64,000 bases of DNA. Origin: Phymatolithon calcareum (lineage: Eukaryota; Rhodophyta; Florideophyceae; Hapalidiales). The stretch lies in the NCBI GenBank assembly GCA_977006965.1, contig OZ345367.1:2418001-2482000 (forward strand), read 5' to 3'. The notes under the pieces are model-generated. The model did not search any database, was not told where the DNA came from, and saw nothing but the letters and a program-made list of their open reading frames with translations. The translations under genes were made by a program, and so were the position numbers. This document shows positions 29,789-41,074 of this stretch, in pieces. Positions within the stretch are counted from its first letter, which is position 1. Every line of letters begins with the position of its first letter.

Positions 29789-30868
29789 TAGTTACAACTC
29801 TGCTGTGATCGACATTAATTTTTTTCAGTCAGCTAGTTTTGCAAGCTCACGAATCTCATCACGAGTGTTGCGAAATTTCTCCAACAGTTTGTTGCCAATA
29901 CTATGCGGTGTATGAACGTGCATTCTGTGTTCTTGGGTCTAATAATAATATTTTCAGAAAATATAGCTGGTTCATCTAGTCCGTGACAACGATTGAACGA
30001 ATTATTGACCGAGCCAACCACAGCCAACCTGCTCCTTGAAAGATTGGAACTCAACCAAGGCGGCCGCTGCGAACGCAACAAATGATATGCAGTGAAAAGA
30101 CTAATGAAACTGAGTCAAATAGAGCCGTGGGAATTTCGCCGACAGCACCTGTCCGGAAGCTAAGACGAAGATTGAAGAAGATTGCGGAGGAGAACTAAGA
30201 TACAAGAGCAGAGCTAGAACTCGAAACTCTCGACTGGACAATGAAATCAAACACGACAAATGACATTCAAGATAGATCTGGCTTTCAGCGAGTATGGGAG
30301 CAGCAAGAAGAGAACCGCACCAGGAAAATTACGTTCGCCAAGAATAGTATACCGCTCAAAGCAGTGAGGATTAAAGAAAGAAGATGCAGTATTCTTTGTG
30401 CAAGGTGGCTTGTTGGCCATTTTCCGAGAAACCCAGCGAAATTAATTGAAGAAATGGGCAGCCAAGGATCATGGACAGTTAACATACTCAAAGATTCCTG
30501 AAGAAGACTACACGGACCCCTGCAGAAGAGATTGACGTGGCTAGAGCCATTGACGTGATTCTATGTAATTCCGACTTAGGAAGCTGAAAATTTTCAATGC
30601 CAGTAGAACGTGCCTAGAAAGGCTCCAGTTGGGGCACATGGTATCTTCTCAATAAATCCACTTAATTACGATATATCCTGCAGCCCATTTCAGTACGACG
30701 ATTGCGACTGATGGCTTCTATTATTTTCTATATTCAAACTGAAAAAAACCAATGAGCTATTGAGGGGCATATATTGGCGATTGCCTCATCATCTTGCCGG
30801 GTGCAACGGAGAGCGTTCTTCAAGTTGAAGGGCAAACAAAGAAGTTCTTGTCTTCGCCAACTTTCGCT
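29789..30868. other. No recognisable gene
   Basis: An 86-codon plus frame at 30241-30501 is basic and lacks a known domain. An AATAAA-like word (CTCAATAAATCC) occurs at 30649. No promoter for the downstream glycosyltransferase could be fixed, though TATATT at 30769 is about 100 bp ahead of its ATG. Confidence 0.4.
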
Positions 30869-31159
30869 ATGGCTCGTCCGCTTCTAATCTCCGCAGGATC
30901 GAGAGGAGACTATGAGCCTTTCACCGCCCTGGCGGTAGCTCTATCGATGTCTCCCGAAGTAGAGCTGACTACTTACTTTGTGCAAAGTGACTACATATCG
31001 TCCGTTCCCGCTTCGCCCGAAAAGCTGAACACTGTGTCGGAAATAATGCCCCAATTCGCGGCATCTATGGCAAAAGCAGCTCCAGATTCCTCTTCGCTCG
31101 AAGTATCGTGGTCAGCACTTGGCCTGATGATCAAAAACTGTCTTCTTCCAGTTACTGAC

Positions 31160-31510
31160 TGTCGCAAAAAAGGTGAAAAGATCTTAATCTGCATTCAGAC
31201 GAGAAGCCATTGCCTGAAAAGGATAGCAGGACATTGCACTCTATGCTGTATCATATTGTAGGACCTGTGATGTCCCCAATTGGGCAATTAGTAATAGTTA
31301 TGGACCGATAGATCAGTATAAAACGCCTTGTTCCCGGCAAGCTCGGGAATGAACGGCAAGTTGGTATCAAGAATTCTTTTCCCGCGTTCATCGCAACTTC
31401 CGTCGTCAACACATCCTCGTTTCAAGATTCCGCAATACCTCGCACGGGTTAAACGACCCAAGGTTTGCGAAACACCTCGTCCCCAATCGGCGAATTAATT
31501 TTTCGCGACA
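31160..31510 (+). repeat. 5' LTR of the Copia element
   Basis: 351 bp; matches the 3' LTR except for an 80-bp segment present only on the right. Confidence 0.93.
31317..31323 (+). promoter_or_regulatory. TATA box of the Copia LTR
   Basis: TATAAAA in the context GATCAGTATAAAACGCC, repeated in the 3' LTR at 37146-37152. Expected to set the start of the element's RNA. Confidence 0.7.
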
Positions 31511-31677
31511 GTTCGAACTACGCGTGAATTATACAGCTAATCACGTTCTCAAGACCGTAACACCCAAAAACGCAACGATCATTTGGTCGATTCAGAAGAC
31601 CATCAAGATCCCTTTGTTTTAATTTGGCAAGATTATTGCCAAACACCTAATCTTTCCTTTCATCCGGCGATTTAACC

Positions 31678-33670
31678 ATGTCGATTTCCCCGGACGATCA
31701 AAAAGAGCTCATTGCAAGAATCCACGAAAGACTTCGTTATGTGGATGCTGAAGATGAAGCGACAAATTTTGCTTATACCCATCTATTGAATGTTATCGAA
31801 GGTATGTCACTTTCTGGAGAAGAGTACGCTATCGCAATACAGGCACTCTTCCTCCTGATCGATTGTTCGACGATGCAATCATTCAAAGTGAGGCAAGGTT
31901 TTTCTACGCATACATTCGAGATGTTCTTGCATGCGCAGGAGTAAAATCCAAGCCCTCTCGATCTGTTCTCCCTCCGTTGCACGTTTCCAAGCTGCTTTAC
32001 ACATCCTCTTTAGGAGCTGAAATCACCGATCAAGAAAGGAGATCTGAAGAAGAATCGATGAAGAAGGCTACTCAGCTTTACGAGAAGAGCAACTTTCCAC
32101 CCGGTCCACGCAGAAGAATCGCCAACCATTGCTCCTGCACCTGTAAATGATGATGGCGATGACGATCACGGTTATGCGAAGCTCCTTTCTTCACAGATTC
32201 CTGCTGGGTCATCTGCGATTCATAAGGCAATGATGGAAGATGCCATTGCTATCCGAAAGAAATACGTCGGAAAATTCCGGCCTCGTAACTCCGAATCTGG
32301 CTCCAACTACCGCTCGGAATTCCCCTACTTCTTCGCCCGGAAACAATGTTATTGCCTCCCCTGTTATTTCCATCGCTTCCGATGATGATAGTAACGTATC
32401 AAATGCTGCATCGACATCCCGCAGGAAATCTTCATTTGTTCAGACTCTCGTAAAGCGCCAAGAGAAGTCAACTGACATCTTTTCCGGAACTGACGGCACA
32501 TCGTGGCAGTCACATTTGATTAAGAACGAGACCCTCGCAAAAGCGCATGATGTAAATGAACCTGGCATACTACTGGAGATGATACAATTCTCATTTCGAC
32601 CAGGTCCAAAAATGGTATGGGATCGATACAACGCAACCCAAGACCCTACTTGGAATGGATTTAAGGACGTCATGTACAAAAAGTACACGTCTTGTGTCAC
32701 CCACGCCCGAAGAAGAGATGCATTATTACATGTATAACTACGGACTGAGCTACGTATCCCGGACAAGGGGCCTCGTCTTTCGAGAAACAGTCGCGCTGTT
32801 ACCCGAGTTGCAAACAATATTTTGTTTTTGGCAAAGGGGCTTCCCGAAGATGAGCGTGAAGATAAACATCTTCTCCAATACTTGCGCTCCGCTATACAAA
32901 GTGTAGAGTTTACTCGCATCGCCCAGCTTAACTCCGCTTCTGATGAAAGCAGCTCCTTTGACAAGCTCGCAATGGCGATTCAAACGGCAGCGCAAATAGA
33001 AGACAACTTTTCCAACTCTTCAATTCCGACTACCAGGGCACCAATATCAATACACGAAAATCAAGTCACCGATCTCGAAGAAGAGCTCATGATTTTTTTC
33101 ACGGACCGCCGTCTCGGAAGAATTAATCCTCGTGGTTCTAAGAAATGTGGAAATAACCGAAACCTGAACGGCAAGTGGAATGGACAACAAATGGAATGTC
33201 ACGACTGCAAATCTGCCAAACATCTGAAATACCACCGCGAATGTCCGGACGAGATCAAGCGCAGACAGAAAGGTAACGGTGTACTTCATGGAGTGCAGAA
33301 GCAACTCAAAGATGGTATCTCTCCTGTTCAGGTTCTTGCGTGTTTGGCAATTGCTCTTGGCGACGCAATATCCTCTCCATCCGCACTGGGCAATGTCAAT
33401 GATATGGATGATAACTCCGATTCTAATGACATAAAGTCGGATTCCGGTGAAGTTATCGAAACAAATTTTACTTTGTCAACGAAACTCTCACCTGAAGATC
33501 AAGCCATACAAGAAGAATTATTCGAAAAAAACTTGACGTCTCAACAGCCAAGTACTAACAGCGACTCGGAGGCAGATGAATTAGTTGACTATGCGGAGCG
33601 TTTAACGCACTTACTCGCCGCATCGATTGCAAATGACAGCCACCCTTTTCGTTGCGGCCATGCGAACTGA
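31678..33670 (+). pseudogene. gag: Copia Gag, frameshifted
   Basis: Starts MSISPDDQKELIARIHERLR at 31678; the frame shifts near 31860 and again near 32240. Later parts read FVQTLVKRQEKSTDIFSG...SWQSHLIKNE and FKDVMYKKYTS; then a third frame (32822-33670) has LLQYLRSAIQSVEF and a degenerate zinc knuckle, CHDCKSAKHLKYHREC, in which the last spacer is six residues, not four. The tail is acidic and Asn/Ser-rich. At least three shifts. Confidence 0.75.
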
Positions 33671-36600
33671 CCTTTCGCATGAGCCGTAAAGCACAGTTTA
33701 AATATGACGCTCATCCATCCTCGTTACTGGCAAAAAAGGCGAACCCATGTGATGCGATTCTCATTAACGCTAAATGTAATCCCAATGCACCGCCTGACCG
33801 TGCGCATAATATTGAGAGGAGACCTCCAGAAAGGGCTACAGTTTCATGCTCTACTTCTGGAACAACGAAAGACATAGCATCTCAGCCAAATCGATTAACC
33901 CTACCCGTCAAGGAGGCGAAAATTTATCTGCGTCAAAACATTCGCCAGCGTCCGAGCGAAGAATTCCAAGGTGCTGTTATCGATACCGGAGCAGCTCGAT
34001 CATGCATTGGTATATCACAAGCGAATGCATACGCCAAGATCACCGGAGGAAAACATGGGATTCGTTCATCATCAGTTTCGTTCAAGTTTGGAAACGTGAG
34101 CCACCCATCTCGAGGAATAATTTTGATCTCACTCCCCACACCTGACAGAATCGGTGTCCATTTCGATGCCAACGTTGTTGACGCGAATGTCCCACTGCTT
34201 CTTGGACTAGACGTATTGACCAACTACGACATCCTGGCTAATACTCGAAGTGACCAACTGGAGCATAGAGACTGGTTTTTACCCATGGAACGCGATAAAG
34301 GCCATATTTGGGTTAGATGGCCTATCGAGGTGACCTACACCAAAGCTGAACTACTCAAACTGCAGCGGCATTTCAAGCACCCGTCATTCGGAAAGCTATA
34401 CTCACTACTCAAGAGAATTGACCCTAAAAATCTGCGAGCTAACACAAAAACTGTACTGCAGAAGACCAAGGATGAGTGCGATCCGTGTCAAGTAATCGAC
34501 CGAAAGCAAATGCGATTCCAGGTTGGATCACCTGATCTGTCCGATATTTGCTTTAATCGCGAACTATCCATGGATATTGTCAAAATTGGAGAGCAGAATG
34601 CGTTGCATGTTATTGATACTGGTACTCATTTCGGCGCTGCGCAGATTCTATCTTCCGTCGATACGCAAAGTGTCTGGAAAGCTTTGCTTGAGTGTTGGAT
34701 TCTGGTTTACGCAGGACAGCCCGACGTTTTCTTCACGGATCAGGGCTCTGTATTTACTTCCGAGGAATGGAAAACACTATCAGAAGAGAACGGTGTCGTG
34801 CTTAAGTTTTCTGGAGTGCAACATCACAATGGAATTAGCCTCTGCGAGAGATATCATTCCCCACTCCGCCAAATATACCGCAAAATCGAGATTGATCACC
34901 CAACCATGGATCAAAATTTAATGCTAAAACTGCGGTTAAGGCTATGAATGATACGCTGGGACCTGAGGGACTCGTGCCATCTTTTCTTGTTTTCGGGGTA
35001 ATGCCTCGCTATACCCCTGCAGGTCTACATAGTTCGTTCCATCCACAAGAAGAGCGGATGAAGGCTATATCTACAGCTCGAGAGGAATTCTTCAAAATTT
35101 CCAACCGGATCCGAGTATCACGAGCAATACGAGCGAAAGTTCCCGAAGCCGCCGACCGTGTTTACACAGTTGGCGTTTTCGTTCGTGTATATCGTGAAGA
35201 CCTAAAAGCGTTCACTTCACCTGTGCCAATTCTGGAAATCAGTGCGGACCAACGCATGTTATCGCTAGACATGGGAAATGGATTGCATCAACTCTATTCC
35301 GCCGGACAAGTTAAACCTTTCGAAGGAAGAAATAGAGAGGCAGATGAAATCGTGCGACAAGTATCAGACGCGTACGGTCCGTGGAGACGCGACTATGTGC
35401 GCCAAGAAAACGTTGACATTTTCATAACAGAGGTCATTGACAAGTGGGACCCTCGTGCGTCCAACGCTGAAATGAAACCTGCCATCGAAAAGGAAATTTC
35501 TAATCTCAACAAGCGTAATTGCTTCCGTATTGTATTACGAGAGGAACTTCCAAAGAACCCGAACATCTTAGGTTTGCGACTCGTTCTTGCCATAAAAGAT
35601 TCCAAGACGAACGAAGAGAAGTACAAGGCGCGTCTTGTTGTCGGTGGACATAGAGATCGCGACAAGGCCAGTCTCGTTCACGCGTCTCCTAATTTGCGGC
35701 AAGACTCAGCGCGATTGTTACTCGCCTTCGCGTCTATCATGGGATTTGAAATTTGGACCCAAGATATTGCGCAGGCCTACCTTCAATCCTCAACAAGCCT
35801 AATGAGGGAAATTTACTTGGAACCTACGAAGGAATTCAATCTCGACCCCAAGCACATTCTTCAACTAATGAAGCCATTGTATGGTCTGGCAGATTCGGGA
35901 GACCGATCGCACCACACGCTAAAAGAGCATCACATCCATGATTTGAAAATGACACCCACAGTTGGAGACCTCAGTTTGTACGCCCGCCACATTGGTTCTC
36001 GAATCTCTGGTCTCTCTGGTGTTTATGTGGATGACACTCTCCAAACCGGAGACGAGAACTTTAAAGCTTGGGCGATGCAAACAGCGAATACGTTTGCGCG
36101 ACACCTCGACAATACCGCCGTGAAAAATTTGCGGGTATGGACTTCAACCAGAACGAGACGCTAACGGAAATTACAGTCTCAATGGACCGGTACATCGACA
36201 CAAAGCTGGAAATTGTCCCTGTCCCCTGCACTTTCAAACAGTTCCGGTCAAATCGTCATCAACTGGCATGGACTACGAACTGCAGGCCAGATATTGCCTG
36301 TGCTGTTGCTTTTCCTGCACAAGTGATAGAGAGACTTTTTTCTCCCGTGGATGATGCTATGCAGTTGAACCGTATTGTGAGACACCTCAAGAAATACAAA
36401 CTGTCCATAAAATTCCCGCACTTGGACCGAAGCAGTATTCACATACGCGCATATTCTGATGCAAGTCATGCTAATAACCGCGATCTTTCTTCACAACTGG
36501 GCATTGTCGTCACATTATGCGACAAATTCAACAATTACTCTCTCATCGGTTTCAAATCGTACAAGTGCGCAAGGATTACTCGATCAGCTATGGCATCGAA

Positions 36601-36949
36601 ATGCCATGCACTAGCGGACGCTTTCGACTACGCTTTTCTTTTAAAGCACGAATTGGAAGCTCTGTTGGGACAAAACGTTCCAATTCAAATGTTAACTGAC
36701 AGCAAATGGCTTTTCGACGTGATCGTGAAAGCAAGCAAAACATCCGAGCGACGCCTAATGATTGACGTTTCTGCATGTCGTCAAGCGTACGAGCGTCATG
36801 AAATTGCGGACATCGGCTACGTTCGGTCAGAGTACAATCTCGCTGACTGCATGACGAAAATCATCAAACCGAAACAGCTAATGGAAGTAATGGAAACCGC
36901 GCACCTGGACCATCCAATTGAACAGTGGATCATTAGGACATCTTCTTGA
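33652..36949 (+). pseudogene. pol: Copia Pol (protease-integrase-RT-RNase H), frameshifted
   Basis: Frame 1 (33652-34947): protease VIDTGAARSCIG (DTG at residues 111-113); integrase zinc CDPCQV, then MDIVKI, FTDQGSVF and CERYHSPLRQ supplying D, D and E. Frame 2 (34944-36164): KAIEKEISNLNKRNCF, KARLVVGGHRD, IWTQDIAQAYLQS and the RT catalytic YVDDTL at about residue 361. Frame 3 (36068-36949): RNase H YSDASHAN, then SAMASKCHALADA, where relatives have Glu in place of the Lys of SKC, and TDSKWLFD. Shifts near 34930 and 36130. The order integrase before RT identifies Copia. Confidence 0.92.
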
Positions 36950-36988
36950 TTTACTCGAGCAATGTCTCTCGTCCAAAAAAGTGGGCAA

Positions 36989-37419
36989 TTTCGCAGAAAA
37001 GGTGAAAAGATCTTAATCTGCATTCAGACGAGAAGCCATTGCCTGAAAAGGATAGCAAGACATTGCACTCTATGCTGTATCATATTGTAGGACCTGTGAT
37101 GTCCCCAATTGGGCAATTAGTAATAGTTATGGACCGATAGATCAGTATAAAACGCCTTGTTCCCGGCAAGCTCGGGAATGAACGGCAAGTTGGTATCAAG
37201 AATTCTTTTCCCGCGTTCATCGCAACTTCCGTCGTCAACACATCCTCGTACGGGCTATTAGACCAAGGCTGTGGTTGATAGTCAATAACATCTCGCACGG
37301 GCTCAACACCCAAGACGTTGGCTGATCTTTTCAAGTTTCCGCAATACCTCGCACGGGTTAAACGACCCAAGGTTTGCGAAACACCTCGTCCCCAATCGGT
37401 GAATTAATTTTTCGCAACA
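36989..37419 (+). repeat. 3' LTR of the Copia element
   Basis: 431 bp. Carries about 80 extra bases (about 37248-37335) relative to the 5' LTR; the extra stretch contains CATCTCGCACGGGCTCAA, a near copy of CCTCGCACGGGTTAAA that follows, so the 5' LTR may have lost it by recombination between these two. Confidence 0.9.
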
Positions 37420-38099
37420 CTGACCTCGTCCTCTCTATTGCCGAGGAATCGAAATGCGATGTTATTGTGACTACATTGTGCACGTGGCCCACTGCACACA
37501 TTGTCGCTCAGAAGCTTGGCGTACCGTTCGTCATGCTCCCGTTTCAACCAGATGCAACTTCCCGATACTATCCGCACCTGAACTTGGAGCCGAAGAAAGC
37601 CGCAAGATCTATGTTTCAGCTACAGATGGGGGAAATTCCGGAGACGTCGGATGAAAACATTGATGTTTGCAACGCTCTCCATAAAATTCACTTTCTGGAG
37701 TACACAGATACACTTGACAAGATGTGCACCAAATTGGATTTGCCCCCGGTTTCAGTCGACGATCTCAACCAACTTTTTATGGGTACCATATCCAACCTGA
37801 CCACTATTCTCGCAGTCCAACAGGGACTTGCGCCTCCCCCTCCGGATGCACCGGAAAATGCATACACAATTGGCTCATTGGCAGTGGACTACATTCCAGA
37901 AGGTTACGATCCCTAAACCACACTACCAGAGCTGTGCTCATTTCTTGAATCCGGTGATCCGCCAATTGTCATTTCGTATGGTTCTTCGGGGACTTATGCA
38001 GACGGTACCACTTTATCGCGCACCCTACTCAGTGGCCTTAAGAAGGCAAATGTAAAACGAGTTGTCATTCTACCGGGAACTGCGAACATTGGGACTCAT

Positions 38100-38234
38100 T
38101 GGTCCTGAGTTTTCCTGTCCGCCATACTGGTGGACGTTTCGTGAGCTGCACAAAGGTAGGTAGCATCAGAGGAAGCTTTGCCCATATCTTCGGAAGTCTG
38201 TGGGGCTTTTAAATAAACTTGAAAGGAATAAAAA
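38100..38234 (+). mobile_element. 135-bp 5'-truncated retroposon with 12-bp TSD
   Basis: Flanked by exact ATTGGGACTCAT at 38088-38099 and 38235-38246, with an A-rich end (GGAATAAAAA). Same family as the copy split at 19023/29213. Truncation at 5', target duplication and A tail mean insertion by LINE machinery. Interrupts the glycosyltransferase. Confidence 0.92.
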
Positions 38235-38675
38235 ATTGGGACTCATCAACTTTAAGCGTCGGACCCTGGCGATGCAATGCTTCTGGATTCGGCAAAAGGT
38301 CGGTTGCTCACAGTGAGGGGAAACCTGCAGTATGCATGGCTTCTCCCGCAATGTGAGATGTTCTTTTGTCATGGTGGTGCCGGCTGCACTAGCGCTGCTC
38401 TACATGCTGAAATTCCTCTACTCATCACGCCTACTGTGTTTGATCAATTGCTTTTTGCAGAGATTGTCAAGTTGATGGGTGTTGGAACTGTTGTCGGAAC
38501 ACAGGGATTCCAAAGCATCACTTCAGAGCTTGTGGCCAAGGGCATCCAAGAGGTTCGATCTGGATCGGTTATTGAAAAAGTGCAAGAATTTTCAAAATTG
38601 GATAAACGAGGCGAAAGAGCGGTTGATAGAGCCGTTAGGTGTACGTCGTTTCTGACAGGAATGATTTCCGAATGA

Positions 38676-38905
38676 AGCTTCAAGCAGAAGTGGGATTTCC
38701 TAGATCATCACCTCTAGTCTCAGTAAACTTTCGAAGCTGTCATGAACACCATTCACACAGTGAGGAATCAGTTTATATTGCATGTCCCAGACATTGATCC
38801 GTGTTCCTGCCATTCACACGGAATTATATCCCGCCAACGAAGCTTGCAATCATCCGCCTTCCTCCATTCAGAAATGCACTAACTGGTCCGTGTTCATCGT
38901 GGTAG
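38676..38905. other. 3' flank of the glycosyltransferase pseudogene
   Basis: No recognisable gene; a 63-codon plus frame (38782-38973) runs into the LINE fragment. Confidence 0.4.
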
Positions 38906-38916
38906 AAGTAATCTCT

Positions 38917-39234
38917 GAAACTACACTTAGTCAGTTCCTCACTGGTGGCAGGTTTTCAAGATGGTTCGGTTGATTTCGACCCTATATGCAAGGCCTGCTC
39001 AGTGCGAATCAAGGAGACCGTTGAACATCTACTCCTACGCTGTAGTGGACGGACTGTATCAAGACGCCAGACTATTGGTAGAGTTGGCACCAAAACGGTA
39101 GAGGAAATTTGCAATGAAAAACCGCTCGAAGTACTCAAAGTCGTGAACAATGAGGGGCTGTTTGAAAACATCCCCAGGCGCTTAGCGCCGCTAACTTAAG
39201 TTAGCTTATTCTGCAATAAAAGAAAGAAAGAAAA
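38917..39234 (+). mobile_element. LINE 3' end, copy 1, with 11-bp TSD
   Basis: TSD AAGTAATCTCT at 38906-38916 and 39235-39245. Encodes FDPICKACSVRIKETVEHLL, LRCSGRTVSRRQTIGRVG and KTVEEICNEKPLEVLK: a CX2C...H...C zinc block at the C-terminus of a LINE ORF2. Ends with AATAAAAGAAAGAAAGAAAA, a GAAA-repeat tail instead of plain poly(A). Confidence 0.9.
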
Positions 39235-39245
39235 AAGTAATCTCT

Positions 39246-40498
39246 CAGTCACACCTTCCCTACTGAAAGTGCTTTATTTTGACCGTACCTTTTACTGTTT
39301 TCAACAGCTAAGTTGCAAAAGTAATAGGATCTCGCAGAAAGGTAACCAGTGCCATTTTCTACCTGACTTTCTTCGCCCTTCAGTTTAGAGAGAATACATG
39401 CACAGCCAGTCCAATTTGCAGTCACGTGTACATGAACAGGCCATGATGGACCACCAGGATATGGCAATGTCATTGAACCTTAAGTGAATGCCAGTCTGAT
39501 AACTCTGGTCTAATAGGCGAAGACTAGTTTGCTATGTATACAAGGTGAGCATCCGACTGACGACTGCGAGTCGGCAGGTGGGCTATTCTAAATGCTTCGA
39601 GTATCGCAAGTTAGCCGGTACAACTTATCAAGACTTGTCACTATACTTAGTGTAGTTAGCACATCGCGAGTTAGATGCTGATAGTGAAAGTAATAGTCCA
39701 GTACTATTAATGCTGTAGATCGCTGATTAAAAGAACAGTTTTTTATCTTATGAGAATTTGGTATGCTGGGCAACCGGAATAGGTCCTTAACCCCTTGCTT
39801 CCGTGGCCGATATCTTTGGGGCACGTAGTGAGCCGCAGGCAGAGCAATGGCGAGGTGCGGATGCAGCAGCACCGGGCGACGAGAACCTGCTGACGCCACC
39901 AGTCCTTCCGATCGCTCCCTGTGAATGGTGGGTGCGATGCTGCGTGGCCGCCAGGGCTGCCACCCAATCTATTGCTATGGCAATTAATTGCAAATCAGTG
40001 CTTTGCGAAGAGTGGTTGGATTGCAATACTTGTTGTACGAGATTTCAATCCGATTTGATTGAATCATTACATTCACTGGTCTCCATGACTTCTGCAGTGC
40101 GGTCAACAATTTTGCAATACTCCATTCTACGCATTGTAAACGCAATGCGTCGCATGGAGTATTGCAAAGAATATCTTGACTGAGAATCGGAGAACGATGA
40201 CGCCGCACCTGTTCAAAGCCTTGGTGTTCCTCAAGCTGAACTCGCGTTTCTGGGCAGGCCAGTTAGTGAGTGAAGCGAACAATGTAGCCAGATAGGTAAG
40301 GGCTGAGGGACGCATGAAATTTCATGAGCTCTACCAGGAGCAGGTTCTTGGTACTCAGTAAGATGTCTACATTTACAGACTGTTTTTGTTTGAATGAATG
40401 ATTGCTCGATTGATTGCTGAACTTCATGTATTGCCGTCTGTATTGAAGAGCTGTCGTTTATCGTAATCCGTATTGCAGGCTAAGGTGATGAGCAATAC
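39246..40498. other. Unassigned DNA
   Basis: A plus frame 39803-40183 (126 codons, Ala-rich then Cys-rich) has no recognisable domain and runs through the hairpin at 40111-40168. Otherwise nothing seen. Confidence 0.35.
40111..40168. repeat. Imperfect 58-bp hairpin
   Basis: Outer arms TTTGCAATACTCCAT (40111-40125) with exact complement at 40154-40168; inner arms ACGCATTG (40129-40136) with CAATGCGT (40143-40150). Confidence 0.9.
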
Positions 40499-41074
40499 TT
40501 ATTGCATATTGCGCTTGAAACTACAAACCATAGCAATCATATTTCTTGCAGCCCTGCTCCAGTGATCCGTCATGGCGCAGTACACCCGTGCCCCGGGAGG
40601 AAAGCTAGTGACATCAAACAACTGCCACCAAATGGGGTTCAATATTTGGGTCACAATCACGGATGCATGGCTGAGGCCGAAGGCGAAGTGGATTTGTAGA
40701 TGTTGCACACACACAAGACTTCGATTCAAGGAAACATTGGAAGCCGTACCTCGAGGCAGGAACACAACAGCTGGAATTTGGCTTGATCTATGACATACTT
40801 GCGCCAAATTGATGTCAGCTATAAAGCGCCGAAAGCGACCTGAGCACTGGTGTCTTCTGCCAGCTGGAGTTCCCATGAGACAGCGACAAAAGCTTGGTAT
40901 GATGAAGCATTGAGGTGACAGAGTTTTATCGGCGTTTAGTGAGGCGGGATCTTCGTCGGGAATCCTCTCAATAGTATCAGAACTCATGTCGATGATCTTG
41001 TTTAGGTCAGCGTGGTCTTTCGCTGGAGAATGACCGCCACTAGGACTGTCACCCCTTATAAGGTCATCTCTCAT
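40499..41074 (-). CDS. Hypothetical protein, 191 aa
   Basis: Open minus frame from ATG 41074. Polar N-terminus (MRDDLIRGDSPSGGHSPAKD, then SSDTIERIPDEDPASLNADK), followed by a Cys/hydrophobic middle (FIIPSFCRCLMGTPAGRRH) and a hydrophobic C-terminal half. No domain recognised. Length is above what is common by chance in this AT-rich DNA, but no promoter evidence was found. Confidence 0.3.
   Translation of the reverse strand: MRDDLIRGDSPSGGHSPAKDHADLNKIIDMSSDTIERIPDEDPASLNADKTLSPQCFIIPSFCRCLMGTPAGRRHQCSGRFRRFIADINLAQVCHRSSQIPAVVFLPRGTASNVSLNRSLVCVQHLQIHFAFGLSHASVIVTQILNPIWWQLFDVTSFPPGARVYCAMTDHWSRAARNMIAMVCSFKRNMQ

Larger units (their letters stand above)
31160..37419 (+). mobile_element. Ty1/Copia LTR retrotransposon, 6.26 kb
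   Basis: LTRs at 31160-31510 and 36989-37419, target duplication CTGAC (31155-31159 and 37420-37424). Left LTR has matching termini TGTCGC...GCGACA; in the right LTR they are changed to TTTCGC...GCAACA. Coding order is gag, protease, integrase, RT, RNase H, which defines Copia. Four or more frameshifts and a lost RNase H acid make it dead. Confidence 0.96.
30869..38675 (+). pseudogene. UDP-glycosyltransferase gene broken by Copia and a retroposon
   Basis: Three coding pieces: 30869-31159 (MARPLLISAGSRGDYEPFTA), 37425-38099 (VIVTTLCTWPTAHIVAQKLG ... PPIVISYGSSGTYADG) and 38247-38675 (FFCHGGAGCTSAALHAEIPL ... PTVFDQLLFA). The G.RGD..P..AL start and the HGGAG....P...P...DQ donor-binding block identify a GT1-type glycosyltransferase of the sterol/macrolide kind, about 464 codons in all, a normal length. 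Dropping the Copia element at its CTGAC duplication joins PVTD directly to LVLSIAEE in frame, so the gene was coding when hit. Besides the two insertions there are TAA codons at 37914-37916 and 38253-38255. The natural substrate is unknown. Confidence 0.9.
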
